From: Eonycteris spelaea
Lineage: Eukaryota; Chordata; Mammalia; Chiroptera; Pteropodidae
Assembly (NCBI GenBank): GCA_003508835.1
Contig: PUFA01000068.1
Location: forward strand, 7,883,501 to 7,947,500
Length of the DNA: 64,000 bases
Reading direction: 5' to 3'
Shown: positions 23,300-35,745 of the stretch, one piece after another
Position numbering within the stretch: position 1 is the first letter of the stretch
Layout of the letters: each line of letters starts with the position of its first letter
Translations under genes and position numbers: made by a program
Notes under the pieces: generated by a model
Told to the model about the DNA's origin: nothing
Seen by the model: only the letters and a program-made list of their open reading frames with translations
The model's database searches: none

Positions 23300-23750
23300 A
23301 TTCAGAGCCAAGATATAATCTGTAATAAAATATTATGGAAACTCATCTCCATTTTCACCCATGATACCAGACAACTACTTCAGTTCTCTCAGACTGTTTT
23401 TGGTTCCCACTCTGTTTTTGAAACTGTAGAATTATCTTTCTTTATTTCAAACTCAGCTTAAGCATTTAAAGAATTTTTTAAAATTATATTTATTTCAGTT
23501 GTATAGGTGCCAGAACAGGGAGTGCTAATAACAGGAGGTTCTTTAAATTATATATTCTGCTGTACAGGTTGCCAGAACCTGAAAGACCTTTGAGTGACTT
23601 TTCCATTGCCTCCACCTATTGCTGCATTTTCTGTGAGGTCCGTGTGGGAAAGAATAGGAAGGGAGAGACGGGGTAAGGGAAAAGAGGCCTTTGGCAAATT
23701 GTTTTCTCTTTGAGTTCTGTATTCTCTATCCATAAAATAATGAGTTTTGA
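23300..23750. other. Unclassified non-coding sequence
   Basis: No gene or nameable repeat. Possibly the continuation of the old L1 on its left. Confidence 0.35.
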
Positions 23751-23759
23751 TAATAAAAG

Positions 23760-23990
23760 TGAATAATGTGTTGAGACTCTTCTTGAGGACTCAAGGTATA
23801 CCTAGCATCATGCTATATGTATTATATTATCTACCTTATGTTACATACTCACACAGAAATTCTTTAAGAAAGGTGTTGTCTCTTTTAGGTAAAAAATTGC
23901 AAATAAGGTCACATAATTTGGCCGCTGACTCAGAGTTGGACAAGCCACAATTTGAACATAGCTCTGTTTGATTCTAAAGCATGTCTCTTA
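23760..23990 (-). repeat. MIR, antisense
   Basis: 'aaattgcaaataaggtcaca' and 'gacaagccacaatttgaaca' with the surrounding order fit a diverged antisense MIR. Confidence 0.5.
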
Positions 23991-23999
23991 AGTCCAGTG

Positions 24000-24600
24000 T
24001 TACTTTCCTCCTTATTTTTTGCAAAATGATCATGACGATTCCTGTTATCGCTAACCTTCTGAGGCTCTATTCAGTCTTTAACTCTGTCGTGTATGTAATT
24101 TCATTTTCCACTCAATCTTGTTCAGGGTTTCAATGTTCTCATCTCTGCAAATCTAATTCAGTTCTTGTTCTTCTCACCCCAGGTCACAGCCATGTATAAT
24201 TATTGGCTGAATTAGTAGTATACGAGTGTTTTAATACAGGCTTCTTGAAATATGATTTCTGGAGGGCTGGAAATGATTCTACACATAGTCATACACGCAA
24301 ATCACAACAAGACCAGACATGATATACAGTGCTCACTGCCAAGAGCCCCTTTACAGGAAAGTATTTTTTTTTTCCTTAAGAACTTTCAGAGAGTGAGATC
24401 AAAGATACATTTAATATCTTTAAAATGAAATGCACTCTTCTCTGTATTCAGATGGGTTGTAATACAGCTCCTTCAGCAGTAAAATCATATTGGGCAGATA
24501 AAAGAAAAGTAAAGCATATCAGAATCCTAGTGTTCTTAATAGTTCAGGTCCATCAGATTTGTCTAGTTTATTCATTACCACAATTCATATGCTTGTTAAA
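24000..24600. other. Unclassified non-coding sequence
   Basis: No gene or nameable repeat is seen. Confidence 0.4.
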
Positions 24601-24604
24601 TAAA

Positions 24605-25390
24605 TAGTTATTGGCCATTCAATTATATGTTTGGTAATTATTTATGGAGCACCAGGGTAAAGCAATGAAGGTAAAGTGATGCATAAAACAGAGAATCTGT
24701 TCTTGTGGAATTTACAAACTGGTGGAGAGATGGAGAATGAACGAATAATCCCTCAAATAAATATATCTGAACAAATTGTGCTAGATGATGTAAAGAAAAG
24801 GGTTGGACAATGGCAGAGGATAGCACTTGAAGTGGGGGAAAGAAGGTCAGGGAAGGCTCCTGTGTGGAGGTGACTTCTAACCTGAGCCCTATAAGATGTT
24901 AAGGGTGGGAGGAAGAAAATTCCAGGCAGCAGATGGAAGGTCCTGAGAAGAGAGAAAGACTGACACTGGAGATAGATTCCAAGCAACTGGAGATAGACTC
25001 AGGGGTGACCAAGATGAGGCTGAGTTGCTAGGGAGCAACAAGATCATGCTCTGGTTCTTTAACCACCTTATAGACTTGGGTTTTCACTCTTAAGAACCTA
25101 ATAAGTTTTACACTGGAGAAGGATTTGACCTATTTTATGTTTTAAAAGACCTCTCAGACTGCTACCTTAAAAATAAACTGGTCGATGTCAAAGCAGGAGG
25201 GAGAACAATTTGGGATGACTACACTGCGATGAATGGGGGTGACTTAAACTAGAGCACAGGGTGGTAAGGATGAAGGGACTTGACAGATATACTATGGAGT
25301 TTGAATGGAGAAGATGGATGTCAGATTGGATGTGGGAAGTAAGGGAGAGGATGTTTTCAAGGATAGGTCCCAAGTTTCTCCCTTAGACAA
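24605..25390 (-). repeat. L2 LINE 3' region, antisense, about 0.8 kb
   Basis: Landmarks appear in reverse-complement order: 'aattatttatggagcaccag', 'tgtggaatttacaaactgg', 'tcagggaaggctcctgtgtg' and 'aaattccaggcagcagatgg'. Each is the complement of a well-known L2 3'-end motif. No coding capacity remains. Confidence 0.65.
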
Positions 25391-25519
25391 ATGAGTGAAT
25401 AAAAACACCATCAATTGTTGTAAACACATTGACTATAGGTCAAAGCTTAAGCTAAAAGCAACTACTGCTACTGACAGTTTAGACTGGCCTGGGTATTTTG
25501 GTTTTGTGTATACATAAAA

Positions 25520-25770
25520 ATTTCGATAGCTAATATCATTAAGTGTTTACTTGCTGCCAGGCGCTGTTATAAGCATTTATGTTTATCAACTCATTTATCC
25601 TCATTATGACCATTCAAAGCAGGTAGTATTTTTACCTTATTTTAGAAATGAGGAAACTGCGGCACAGAGATTCTACATACCTTATCTAAAATCACTTACC
25701 TAATAAATGCAGACTTTGGATTTGAACCCATGTAATCCTGAGACAGAGTCCATATTCTTAACCACTTCTA
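25520..25770 (-). repeat. MIR, antisense, full length
   Basis: 'ttgctgccaggcgctgttat', 'agaaatgaggaaactgcggc', 'tttggatttgaacccatgta' and 'ccatattcttaaccacttc' make this the best-preserved antisense MIR in the window. Confidence 0.85.
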
Positions 25771-26039
25771 AACTCATAGCTCCTTTTTCTTCCAAGAATC
25801 TCCTGCTTTAGCCTGGAAGAATATACAAAAACCAACAATAATAGCATGAGAAAGGCTATAATAATAATCACTAACATTTAGTGGCAGAATGCGAGGATAC
25901 ACAGGGTGCTGAGGAAACACTGAGCAGAGACTAAGAAGCTTTCATTGAGAAAATGGGAATTAAGGGGCATTTTTTTTTAATATAGTAGAAAATTACACAG
26001 AATATAGGCCCTTACTGAGTGCTAAATGTATTTGAACCA

Positions 26040-26125
26040 ATGTTATGCTTACCCCTGTAACTCCAGTACCTTACCTTGAAACATGGTAGGCGTACAATAA
26101 ATGTTTCATGAAGCTGACTAGAATG
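26040..26125 (+). repeat. L2 3' terminus, sense
   Basis: 'ccctgtaactccagtacctt' then 'gtaggcgtacaataaatgtt' matches the L2 terminus. Confidence 0.5.
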
Positions 26126-26129
26126 AAAG

Positions 26130-26890
26130 GCTCTGCATACAAGGACGCTACCTCCTGACAAACTGCACTGCTTTCTTCCTTACCAGGAACTTTGATTTCT
26201 CCAACCTCCTTTAACAAACAAGACAAAGGCAACGGCTTTATACAGAAAAGAATAACTTTTCCAGGTCAGCTTTAAAGTTTCAGTCTTCAGGAATGTTTGA
26301 TCTAAAAGCAATAAATGTATTTTTGGTCAATTTGCCCGCAGAACCCTTTAACAAGTTTATCTATAAATTAGCATTGGTTATTATTTTCATTATTAGCCAG
26401 ATTTTAGAATGCTATTTTTGAAAAAATAGAACACATACACATATATGCACAAGCAAAGCCTGTCCCTCCCTTCTTCACTGCATTTGAATTAGGCTTTTCA
26501 AGAATTCCATTCAAAAGATTTTAAATTATCTCTCCTGTGTGGGTGGTCAATTACAGTTCTGCCAAAATCGAAACAAACTTTACCAGGATTACAAGATGTT
26601 TGTGTTTTCCCATCTGACTTTGCCCACTGCATCTCCAGACATTCTGGCAGTACTCTTATGTGAAATTAACATGTTTAGTCACATTGTGGCAGACCTTGGC
26701 TGGCACTCCTTACTCTCTAGGGTTCCCTCTTCTTAATCAAAGCAATCCTCCTTTCTTATTCCCAACTTCCCATTTCTTAAGAGAAGGCTGTTGATTTTGT
26801 CCCTGAAATGACACAATCTTTTCAAGCATTGAGGATGTCTCTGCAAGTGATAAGCAAGGAGATTTGGGACAGAGTAAAATCACTATTGAG
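26130..26890. other. Unclassified non-coding sequence
   Basis: No gene or nameable repeat is seen. Confidence 0.4.
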
Positions 26891-26899
26891 TTATTTTGC

Positions 26900-27480
26900 T
26901 CAATCCCAAAACAAAGACATATATTGAATGCCTCTGTGCCTGGTAGAATGCTGGGTGATGGCAATAAAAGATGTATAAGGTATCTTCTCTTTATTCAAAG
27001 AGCTCTCAGTCTAGTAATGAAGACAGGCATAGAAACATATAATTTTAATAACACGATGGAAGTGCAATGATAGGTATAAGTGTAGAGTGTTGTGAGCATA
27101 TGCTGGAGTGATGGGAATGGTAAAGGCTTTCTGAAAGGTGATGCCTAGATCGAGTCTAGAAGTAAAAATGAGCAAGAGTTAACCAGGTGAGGAACACCTT
27201 TCCAGGTGTGGGGTGTTGAGGAAAAAAATCACATTATAGTCAGAGAGAACATCTAGAAAAGATAGGCAGCAGGATATATGTGGAAAACAGCTCAAGCTAC
27301 ATTGTAAGGTACATGGAGAGAGAGAAGATAAGGCCATAGATGGGGTTAGTGACGAAGAGCTATGTAAACTGCTAAGAAGTTTATACTCTATCCTGGGGGC
27401 ATTGGAGAGTCATTAAAGGAATTTAGGAAAGTCTTAAGGTTAGGTTATTGTGTTTAAATCAGTCAGGTTATAGTGACTTC
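26900..27480 (-). repeat. L2 LINE 3' region, antisense
   Basis: 'tattgaatgcctctgtgcct' opens the terminus, followed by 'gtaatgaagacaggcataga', 'aggctttctgaaaggtgatg' and 'aaacaagttt..'-type spacing before 'tggagagtcattaaaggaat'. The order is that of antisense L2. Confidence 0.6.
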
Positions 27481-27489
27481 TTCACATGA

Positions 27490-28660
27490 GGCCACAAGAG
27501 GGTCATGAGTCCTCACAAGGACCAGAGCATTGAGTATAGGAAGCCTTATCCACTGTCCCAGCAGAGCATTTGGGAAACAGGAGTCTTACAAACAAGAATA
27601 TAGGTAAGGGAAAAAAAATAGGGAAAAGGACTACAAGACTTTAAAATTATTTTTAGAGCATTTCTAAGCTATTTTTCATAATAATCTTCCTATTGATATT
27701 TTATCAGAGTTATATAGAGATTTCTTGGGAAAAATTTAGGTGTAAAGATGTATATTTTCTCTTTGAGTTATGTTACAGATCTTATAAGTCTACCATATTG
27801 GGCCAAAAATATCAATATCATACCAATAGCAATTGCAAGAAATTTTCCTTATAAAATTTTTTTTATAAACAGTATCTTCAGTGCCCTTCATCGACATCTA
27901 ATGGAAACCATTAAATTTTATTTGGAAATATATCATGGCATTTGTCACTTTCCATGATCTCAAATTACTTTACTTTCCCACAACAACGATTTAGCTTTAT
28001 GATTAATTTTGTTTCACTTAAATTATGCTAGTTTTCCATAGTTATTTATTTTTACTATTCCCTCATTGGCCCATTGTAATAACTGACCATGTTTGCTAAG
28101 CAAGAGAACAATATTCATTTGCACATATCTGTTCACTGCTGGAAGCTAGACGGTAGCCTTGTCCTTTTGTAAGCTGCTTGGTTACTGTTGTCCAAATGAG
28201 TGTATGTTAGTAAGTAAAGGGCAGTGTCCTGAAGATAAAAATCTATATCTTAATCTCTCAGCTTCATTCCCAGACAGATTTCAAGAACTATAATTGAAAT
28301 AAATGTAGGGCAGGGGTGGGGGATGAGATATTTACTCTTATTTTAAATAATGATTGCATTTTTTTAATATAGGAAAATCTTCCTAAAATGGCCTCAAGCC
28401 AACATTTGATAGGGATGTATTGGGCTCTTGGAAGAATAGAGAAGTAACATCCCCCAAAGTCTTTCTGGAAATCATCTTTACTAAATCTTTAAAAAAAAGC
28501 AAATCCAGAAATTTCTTTATGCATTTCATATCTTAAGAGGTAATGATGATAGATAGTTATGGAAAAGCTGTTAGCTTTGGAAGTGAGAGCTATTATTCCA
28601 TTCTTAATTCAGGTAATTAAAGTGTATTACCTTGACATTTGTCCATCTATATTTAGATAG
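27490..28660. other. Unclassified non-coding sequence
   Basis: No gene or nameable repeat in about 1.2 kb of AT-rich DNA. Confidence 0.4.
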
Positions 28661-28663
28661 ATA

Positions 28664-28678
28664 CATTATTGATTGATT

Positions 28679-28729
<51 letters not shown>

Positions 28730-28748
28730 GGATGATAGATAGATAGGA
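28664..28748. repeat. (GATA)n microsatellite
   Basis: GATT units at 28669-28680 lead into a pure GATA array to about 28729, followed by a GATG interruption and two more units. Confidence 0.97.
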
Positions 28749-29094
28749 TGAAAGTATTGTCTCCATCTAACTGTTTAATTGATGATTACCATTGTGTATA
28801 AGTATGAATTTGGGAATTTGTGAAACTCGATTTTTCACACTGGTGATAAGAGCTTGAGGCAACCTTGTGCAAAAAGATATTGTACCCACAGTAGAACATT
28901 CTTGCAGAAAGTATTTGAACTGTTTTTAACACCGTTCAAGTTATGTATGTTCATTATTTTGAATTGTCCATTTATATTATTCTCCATCCAGATATATATA
29001 ACATCCTCACCAGCAAATGACAATATAACCAAATAGAAACAAGCTATAGTCATTTGTCAATTTTTTCATCTCTACTTGGATTTATAATACTAAC

Positions 29095-29780
29095 TTCAAA
29101 TATGTTAATTCTGCTATCTTCCTCAACACTCTCCTCCAACCTATGTCTTCCTAGTCTTCTCCATCCCAGTAAATGCTATCACCACTCACCCTTGTCACTC
29201 AGAATAGAAATCCTCTCTCAGTAAACTTTGACCCCTCTTTCACTTTTCAACCAACGATAATCAAGCTTTGCCAATTTTACCTTCAAAAGAATTTTGACAG
29301 CATTCCCATTTCTTCATTTCCATGGCCATTGCTTTGCTTATCACTTTTTACTGCCTGCCTATTGCCCTTGTATAAAATCCAAAGTCTTCCCCAAGGTTCC
29401 ATGTAATTATCATCAGCCACTCACTCTGGTCGTCTCCTAATTCTGAATGTCTCAGGATCTTCTCAGTATCAGGTCCTTCACTCATTCATTTCCCTCTTTA
29501 AATGTGTGTTCCATAACTCTTGGCTCTTCCTCATTCTTTAAATCTTAGCTTCGAATCTGCAGTGAGGCCTTCCTCGTCCATGCTCCCTGTATACACCCTG
29601 TCCCATTATGTGCTCTTTAACTCATAATACTTATATTAGTTTGTAATTGCTTTTCTTTAAGGCTTGAATTTTTGTGTTCCTTCTGACAAATTATCAGCAT
29701 CATAGGGCAGGGATGATATATGTCTTGCTCAGCTCAACAGGTCCTGCATGGCATGTTTGCCTAGCAAATAGCAAAACTCA
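29095..29780 (+). repeat. L2 LINE 3' region, sense
   Basis: 'tgccattgctttgcttatca'-type text, 'tataaaatccaaagtcttcc', 'gcagtgaggccttcctcgtc' and 'atcatagggcagggatgat' follow L2 sense consensus over about 0.7 kb. The start of the match is uncertain. Confidence 0.7.
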
Positions 29781-29784
29781 AGAA

Positions 29785-30000
29785 AAATCTGACTGAATCC
29801 AAGAAATATGCTAATAACTGAAGATAAAAAAGGAGTAGGACACAATTCCTGCCCTAATGGAGCTCATATTCTAATAGGGGAGAAAGAACAGCAAAAGAAA
29901 CAAAAAACAAACAAAAAACAGATAATGACACTATCTAAAGACAATGACAATACAGGAGCTAAGTACCAGGCATATAGATAGTAGGAAAGGGCTGCATGAA
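29785..30000 (-). repeat. L2 3' end, antisense
   Basis: 'cacaattcctgccctaatgg' and 'agctcatattctaatagggg' are complements of the L2 3' end. It lies back to back with the sense L2 on its left. Confidence 0.6.
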
Positions 30001-30004
30001 CAGT

Positions 30005-30320
30005 TTAAGGATATTGGCACTGAAGACAAACTTGGTTGACTCTCCAATTATGTAAATAAATCAAAGTGGGTTTTTTGTCTGTTTTTTTACTATCAAGTAG
30101 CTTAGTACTTGGTCAGGCTACTTAACATCTATGAATCTTGTTCTTGGTCAGGCTACTTTGGTCAGGCTACTTAACATCTATGAATCTTGTTCTTCTGTAA
30201 AAAGGAGGTAAGGATCTTTACTACCTCAAAGAGATACTTTGAGGATTAAATAAGTCATGTAATATTGGCCTCCTGAATGAGAGCTAGTAGGTAACCACTT
30301 TAAATAAGATTCACTATTAT
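30005..30320 (+). repeat. MIR, sense, with internal tandem duplication
   Basis: The MIR order is clear ('ggcactgaagacaaacttgg', 'ctacttaacatctatgaatc', 'ctttgaggattaaataagtc'), but the middle is duplicated: a 36-bp unit at 30109-30144 recurs at 30158-30193, with a 14-bp partial copy between. Confidence 0.7.
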
Positions 30321-30403
30321 CATCAAGAGTGATGTTTGTTTATTCAGTGTATACCTGGAGCTCAGTATGCCCTCAACATACTGTTGAACTCAAATCAGTG
30401 CTC

Positions 30404-30440
30404 TTTGTTTGTTTGTTTGTTTGGTTTTGTTTTGTTTTTG
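30404..30440. repeat. (TTTG)n short array
   Basis: TTTG units with slight decay, probably the remnant of a retroposon tail on the - strand. Confidence 0.85.
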
Positions 30441-31000
30441 CTGAATAGAAATTGATATTTTAAAAAAACTCAACTCAGAATGCCCATTCTCCAAAAAAGA
30501 CTTCTCTAACCATGTCAAGTCAGTGTGTCACATCCTCCTTTGAGCTGTCTTTGTGACTTATGACTGGAAGCATGTTACTATTTTAATGGACTCAAATAAC
30601 TATCACTACTTTGTTGTGTCCAAATGTGGAATCAAATGAGAGACCACTTGAAGCAGTAGCTTTGTAACTGAGAGAGAAGTTGAAGACACAGCTTACTGTG
30701 TTAGACTTAATCTCAGAATAGACATATAAAAGAGGTGCTGAAGAGCTGCAGGCCCCCCAAGCTTCTCTAATGGTAGAGAGCAGACCAAAGAACATACTCT
30801 CTGCAGATAGGTAGATTCAAAAGAAAGAGAAGGAGGAGGACAGTGGCTGAGCTAGGTATCACATTGTCATTCCATTACCCAGGGACATGGGCAAGGGATG
30901 AAAAGAGTCCAAAAGTGTTACACAAATTGACATTCCTCATCTTGGAATCATAAAGGCAACCTAACCACCATCTGAGCCACTCCAGGCTCCACAGACAGCA
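30440..31000. other. Unclassified non-coding sequence
   Basis: No gene or nameable repeat is seen. Confidence 0.4.
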
Positions 31001-31009
31001 GGTCTAGGG

Positions 31010-31200
31010 TTAAGCACTCACTCTGCCACTTAAAAACAGGAACATTTCAATCTCTCTCAGCCTTCACATTCTCAATTGTGAAATAATAATAATGATAATA
31101 ATAATAGTGTCTACCCCATACTGTAAGGCTAAAATGAACTAATGTAGTAAAGCACTTACCGCTGTATTGAGCTCATAATAAATGTTCTTATTTCTTGGCT
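31010..31200 (+). repeat. MIR, sense
   Basis: 'gcactcactctgccacttaa', an (AAT)n-expanded middle at about 31082-31108, 'gtgtctaccccatactgtaa' and 'gagctcataataaatgttc' follow the MIR order. Confidence 0.75.
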
Positions 31201-31975
31201 AGGATTTTAATCTCTGTTTGAAACTGTCAATGGCAAAGATAAGTAGATACAAAAATGAATACATGCCTTGCTTAAAATGCTGGAAAAGGATTATCAGGGA
31301 AGACAATGCTTGGGCAAGATTTTTAAGAACAAGCAAGCCTTCTCCGCATGGTCCACTGGCCTTCCAAGTCAGTAGGAAGGACCAGAGCAACATTATAACT
31401 TTCATAGTCTCTGGGCACTTTTGCTGGTCTTGTTTGCCCCATATAAAAAGTTGATATATATTTATAAGATAATATAAAAATTAATATATATATATATATA
31501 TATATTATTTTTATACAATGACTGCATTGGTATGAAGACAAATAAAATCCAGGCTAGATTATGTTGATTTTTACTTCTTACTTTTAATTTTTTCTTCTAA
31601 TTATAACATTTTTGTTAGTACCTAAAAGTATCATGGTCCCTAGACACTATACCTATTGTGCTTAATGGTAAGTCAGAGATGGGGGAGAACAAAAAAAGAA
31701 AGACCCAAGGGGAGGCGTGACTTAGAATGTTTGGAATACTATAGAAAGTGTAATGTGACAGAGGCTCAGTAGCTTTTTGAAAACAGCCTGTGTAAGAAGT
31801 AGATGTTGCAGCAAAATTTGTATGTGAAAATATGTAAAATTAAGACAAAGTTTTAATTAAATTATATTACCTTCACTATCTGTAATGCACTTCAGTATTT
31901 TCTATTGTGTTGTTTTATACTGGTCATCCACTAAGTATTTTATAAAAATTGTGACTTATCATTTAAAAACCCCTG
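31200..31975. other. Unclassified non-coding sequence with (AT)n
   Basis: A (TA)n run lies at about 31484-31505. No gene or nameable repeat otherwise. Confidence 0.4.
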
Positions 31976-31979
31976 GTGT

Positions 31980-32310
31980 TAGAGAAAGAAACAGGAGGAG
32001 AAGTGGAGAAGAAGCCAGAACAAGGGCACAGAGGTCCTGTACCGCATGCCAGGTCTGTGGACACTTTCCTGATGGACAAGCTCAGACAGCGTTTCACGCA
32101 GAGGCATGAAGTGACGGGATCTGAGTGTTTAAAAGCTCACTCTTAAGGACAAATTGAAAGAGGGCAAGGCTGAAAACAGAGAGCCCAACAGTTAGGACAC
32201 TGTTAGAATCCTATGATGAGATATGGGGAGTTTCAAACAAGGAGGTGGCACTGGCGAAGTGAGGAAGAGGTGAGAGATAGAAAACACGTAGGAGGTCAAG
32301 TACTCTTGAC
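31980..32310 (-). repeat. L2-like LINE relic, antisense
   Basis: Purine-rich text with 'ggaggtggcactggcgaag'-type blocks resembles antisense L2 seen elsewhere in the window. Tentative. Confidence 0.35.
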
Positions 32311-32395
32311 TCAGTGCCCTTTATTTCAGTTTTATTTTAAATATAAGAAATCAAAAACAAATGGAAAAGCTTACTCTTCTCATTCTCCCATGCAA

Positions 32396-32399
<4 letters not shown>

Positions 32400-32453
<54 letters not shown>
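32400..32453. repeat. (AT)n microsatellite, about 26 units
   Basis: A pure TA run. Such tracts can extrude cruciforms and are prone to length change. Confidence 0.98.
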
Positions 32454-32456
<3 letters not shown>

Positions 32457-32514
32457 TGGCAACTTAGTCAAGAAGACATAACTTCAGTGGGTTAGGGAAC
32501 TAATGCTGAAGTTA

Positions 32515-32720
32515 TTCAGGTTTCTACTCTAGGCTCCACTATTTACCAACTGGGATGTCTGGGACAACAGCCTTATTCTCTATGAGCCTCAGTTTCCCCA
32601 TCTGTAATGCAAGTGATAATAGTACTTTGCTCACAAGATTGTTGTAAGAACTAAATGAGGGTAAGGACATATAAAGTGCTTAGCATACTGATAGCATATA
32701 GCAAGTACAGATTAGAGACT
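32515..32720 (+). repeat. MIR, sense, full length
   Basis: 'tgagcctcagtttccccatc', 'gataatagtactttgctcac', 'gattgttgtaagaactaaat' and 'taaagtgcttagcatactga' are close to the MIR consensus. Confidence 0.85.
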
Positions 32721-32870
32721 TAATGTATTCCAAAAATTACATCCTTATCCTCTAACTTTAGGAAAAGGGAGGTAGATCCAAAGTTTCAATTTAAAAAATA
32801 TACTGTATGACTTTGAATTTGAAAACCTCTTTCTGTCAGGAAGACAAATTGTATCTTTCCTTCCAGCTGT

Positions 32871-32875
32871 GTGTT

Positions 32876-32959
<84 letters not shown>
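32871..32959. repeat. Compound (GT)n(GA)n microsatellite
   Basis: A GT run (32879-32917) switches without interruption to a GA run (32917-32958). Open frames here are artefacts. Confidence 0.98.
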
Positions 32960-32961
<2 letters not shown>

Positions 32962-32999
32962 TTTATTACTCTGGGGTCATATGCCTTACACACCCCATC

Positions 33000-33640
33000 T
33001 CACTATTATGTTTTTACCTGACTCCCATGTAGTGTCTTATACCTTTAAGTATTACAGGTCTTGCTTTTTAAAGCTAGCAAAATATTCCATCATGGACAAA
33101 TAGCAAGTGCCAGCGAGCATTAGACTCTTGAGTAGCTTCTAATTAAATCCTATGGATTTAATATTTTCAGGTTATTTAAAAATCCTCCATGAAGTTCTTC
33201 TAAATTTCCCTTGGTCCCTTTCTTCCTTCCAGTTTACTATTTTTGCAGAGAAGTGGGGGAATCATACACACACATCGAAAACCTTTGAAATGTCTACCAT
33301 CCTCCGAGAGCTCTGAGTGGTGCGGTAATGAATTGCTTTGAGGTTAAGTTATCTGACTGTCTTGCGATGAGAGATCAAACCTGAAGGTGTGTGTTTGCTT
33401 CCAATTAACACCAACTGTTGGGATTTGAAAATCATGTATTTCATTCATTAACCTTCAGAATGGTATTCAGGGGGGAGAATATTTGAATTTACAACCTACA
33501 AATTATAAATTTATCAAAAGCAATAACATTATTGTAATGTCTGTGTTAAGGGCCGTTAGTATCCTTGGTCTCTGTAGCAGATCATGAGGAGACCATGTCT
33601 GCCCTGAGGTCATTTTTCTAACAATGTGAACCTTGTATCC
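33000..33640. other. Unclassified, repeat-free sequence
   Basis: No gene, no nameable repeat. The part about 33290-33460 has balanced composition and no simple sequence. Confidence 0.4.
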
Positions 33641-33644
33641 TCTG

Positions 33645-33860
33645 CAGTGGAGAGAGATTTCCACATGCATTCTCTCTTGTCATCTTCACCATAACCTCAG
33701 GAGGAAGTAGGCCAGAGGTGGTTATTCTCATTTTATGGATGAAAACTGAGTCTCCAAGAGATCAAGGGACTTGCCCAAAGTAATACATGTACAAAATAGC
33801 AAGGGCATAACTCGAAATCAGAAGTTTTACCTTCAACTCCTCTACTATTTCCGTCTCTCT
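33645..33860 (-). repeat. MIR, antisense, full length
   Basis: 'cttcaccataacctcaggag', 'attctcattttatggatgaa' and 'caagggacttgcccaaagta' are close to the antisense MIR consensus. Confidence 0.85.
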
Positions 33861-34099
33861 AGGTACTGAGTACACAAAATCAAGAAGGCCAATTTAGGCC
33901 AAAGTGTAATGTAGGCAGTTTTATTTCATGGCCCACTGCCTTTTAGGAAATACCCTCCCTCCCCAGGAAACATCCACTAATGTGGCAGGGTCATACCTGT
34001 CTGACCCTTCTTTGTCCTTCGGTTCTTCCATTGCAGACTGATGGGAAGAAGGAGATATGATGGAGTGGGCAGGGTAGGCAGCATTGCAGTGTATTTTAG

Positions 34100-34300
34100 A
34101 AGATCAGAGATTTCAACATCACACACAAAAGTTCAAATCCTGAATCGCAGCTGTCCACATTTATGGCCTTGGAGTACTTAAATGTTTTGCTTTTCATTGC
34201 TGGCAACTGTGAAACAGTGACCACAATACCTATTTGTGAGAATGTGTCATGTAGAATGATTTTAAGGACAAGTGATTAAATATGTGACTAAATGTTCTCT
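34100..34300 (+). repeat. MIR, sense, diverged
   Basis: 'aaagttcaaatcctgaatcg' matches the MIR tRNA-derived B-box region, followed by 'tggccttggagtacttaaat'. Confidence 0.55.
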
Positions 34301-34309
34301 TTAACAATA

Positions 34310-34890
34310 GAAATTTCTAATTGTCTCTTTAAATCCCAAAATAGGCTTTTTCAGATTGATTAATGAAGCCACTCAAAGATATCAGAGTTCTGAATCAGCT
34401 TCTCTGTTTTGTTTTGCTTTCCCTTCATGGTTGAAATTGCTGCTATGGCTTCAAACATCGGATCCTCAGATACACAAAATCCAGAAGGCACCCAAAGCAA
34501 GAAAACAGGGTTGGTGTTCTTCTTATGCTCTCTCATTCGCTCTTTTACCAAAGCAAAGTCTTGGGCTCTTTTCCAGAAGACTCTAATAAACTTCTATTTA
34601 ATTTCCTTTCCTTGTCCAAGTAGATTGCATGCCCGTTTCTGTACCAGTCACTGGCAAAGGGAATGGGGCTGTCACAATCAGTTTAGACTACTAAGAGTAG
34701 GATAAAAGTCCTCCATCCATATACATATCTTAACATGTGAAAAAAATGTGGGCAAGGCAGTAGGGTAGGACAATGACTAATGAAGTACACAATTGGTGTG
34801 CCATAGAAGGATTTTATGTTTTATATTTTTGTGATGATTAGAATAACTATAGGTTGTAAGCTTAGCATAGCACCTGGCATATAAAATATC
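34310..34890. other. Unclassified; possible old LTR or DNA transposon end
   Basis: 'accagtcactggcaaaggg' (about 34644-34662) and what follows resemble the end of a known mammal-wide repeat, but I cannot name it. No gene is seen. Confidence 0.3.
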
Positions 34891-34894
34891 TCTG

Positions 34895-35100
34895 AATGGT
34901 TCGCATCATTACCAAGTCTGCAAGTTAGACCAGCATACACTAATTTTGTGACTTTGGGCATGCCGTTTAACCATAAGGCTGATTCCCTCATCTTCAAATT
35001 GAGGATATGAATTGCTACTCTACAGGGTTATTGAGAAGTTCAAAAATGAAATAATATCTGGGCAAGTTTTGTAAATTATTGAGTACTATGCAAATGTAAA
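34895..35100 (+). repeat. MIR, sense
   Basis: 'tgtgactttgggcatgccgt', 'ctgattccctcatcttcaaa' and 'ctacagggttattgagaagt' follow the sense MIR. Confidence 0.75.
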
Positions 35101-35326
35101 GTATATTTAGCATTTAGAGTCAAAACTGCGAAGTTGAGTAAAGCAGGGTCCGACTGCTATATTAAAACAGATATTTGTGAAATGCTGATAACTAAGTGTA
35201 AGATTTTTCTGTGTTTGGAATTGTGACGCTGATATATAGAACACCAATCATCTCATTGTTCTGAACATTTAAAAATAAATTTAAGCTTTTGTTCTTGGCC
35301 ACCTTGTACCTAAATATAGTGCAATG

Positions 35327-35365
35327 CAAAAAAAAAAAAAAAAAACAAAACAAAACAAACAAAAC
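35327..35365. repeat. A-rich tract
   Basis: A17 followed by CAAAA-type units. No retroposon body is recognised on its left. Confidence 0.85.
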
Positions 35366-35539
35366 CATATGCATTAAAACCGACACACAAAAAAGACCAA
35401 CTTTTCTGCTGTTTTAGTCAAATTCCCCCTCACAGCTCAGCACCTGAAATTGCTAATGATATCAGTTGGCTCCTGTTCCCCAAGTCCTTGGGCTCCAAGT
35501 CCACATAAAAATGTTTTTGACATTCCAGTTGCAAGAATA

Positions 35540-35745
35540 TCTACTCTGTCCCTGAAGCTTTAAATGCATCATTTCCTTTAATATTCGCAACCATTCTACA
35601 AGATGCTGACTTTTATTTCCTTTTTTTTGAATGGAAAACCAGGGCTCACTGAGATAAGAGAACCTACTGAAGTCTCATAGCTGGCAAATGAGGAAGCCCA
35701 GATTTTGACTCAGTGCTCCCCAGCTCTAAAGTGTGTCATTTCTAC
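35540..35745 (-). repeat. MIR, antisense
   Basis: 'tttaatattcgcaaccattc', 'agggctcactgagataagag' and 'gtctcatagctggcaaatga' are antisense MIR motifs. Confidence 0.7.

Noticed and set aside
28664..28748. CRISPR-like short repeat array
   Set aside because: It is a plain (GATA)n microsatellite without spacers, in a mammalian genome.
32213..32467. Open frame ending in Tyr-Ile repeats
   Set aside because: The C-terminus is the (AT)n microsatellite and the rest is L2-like relic.
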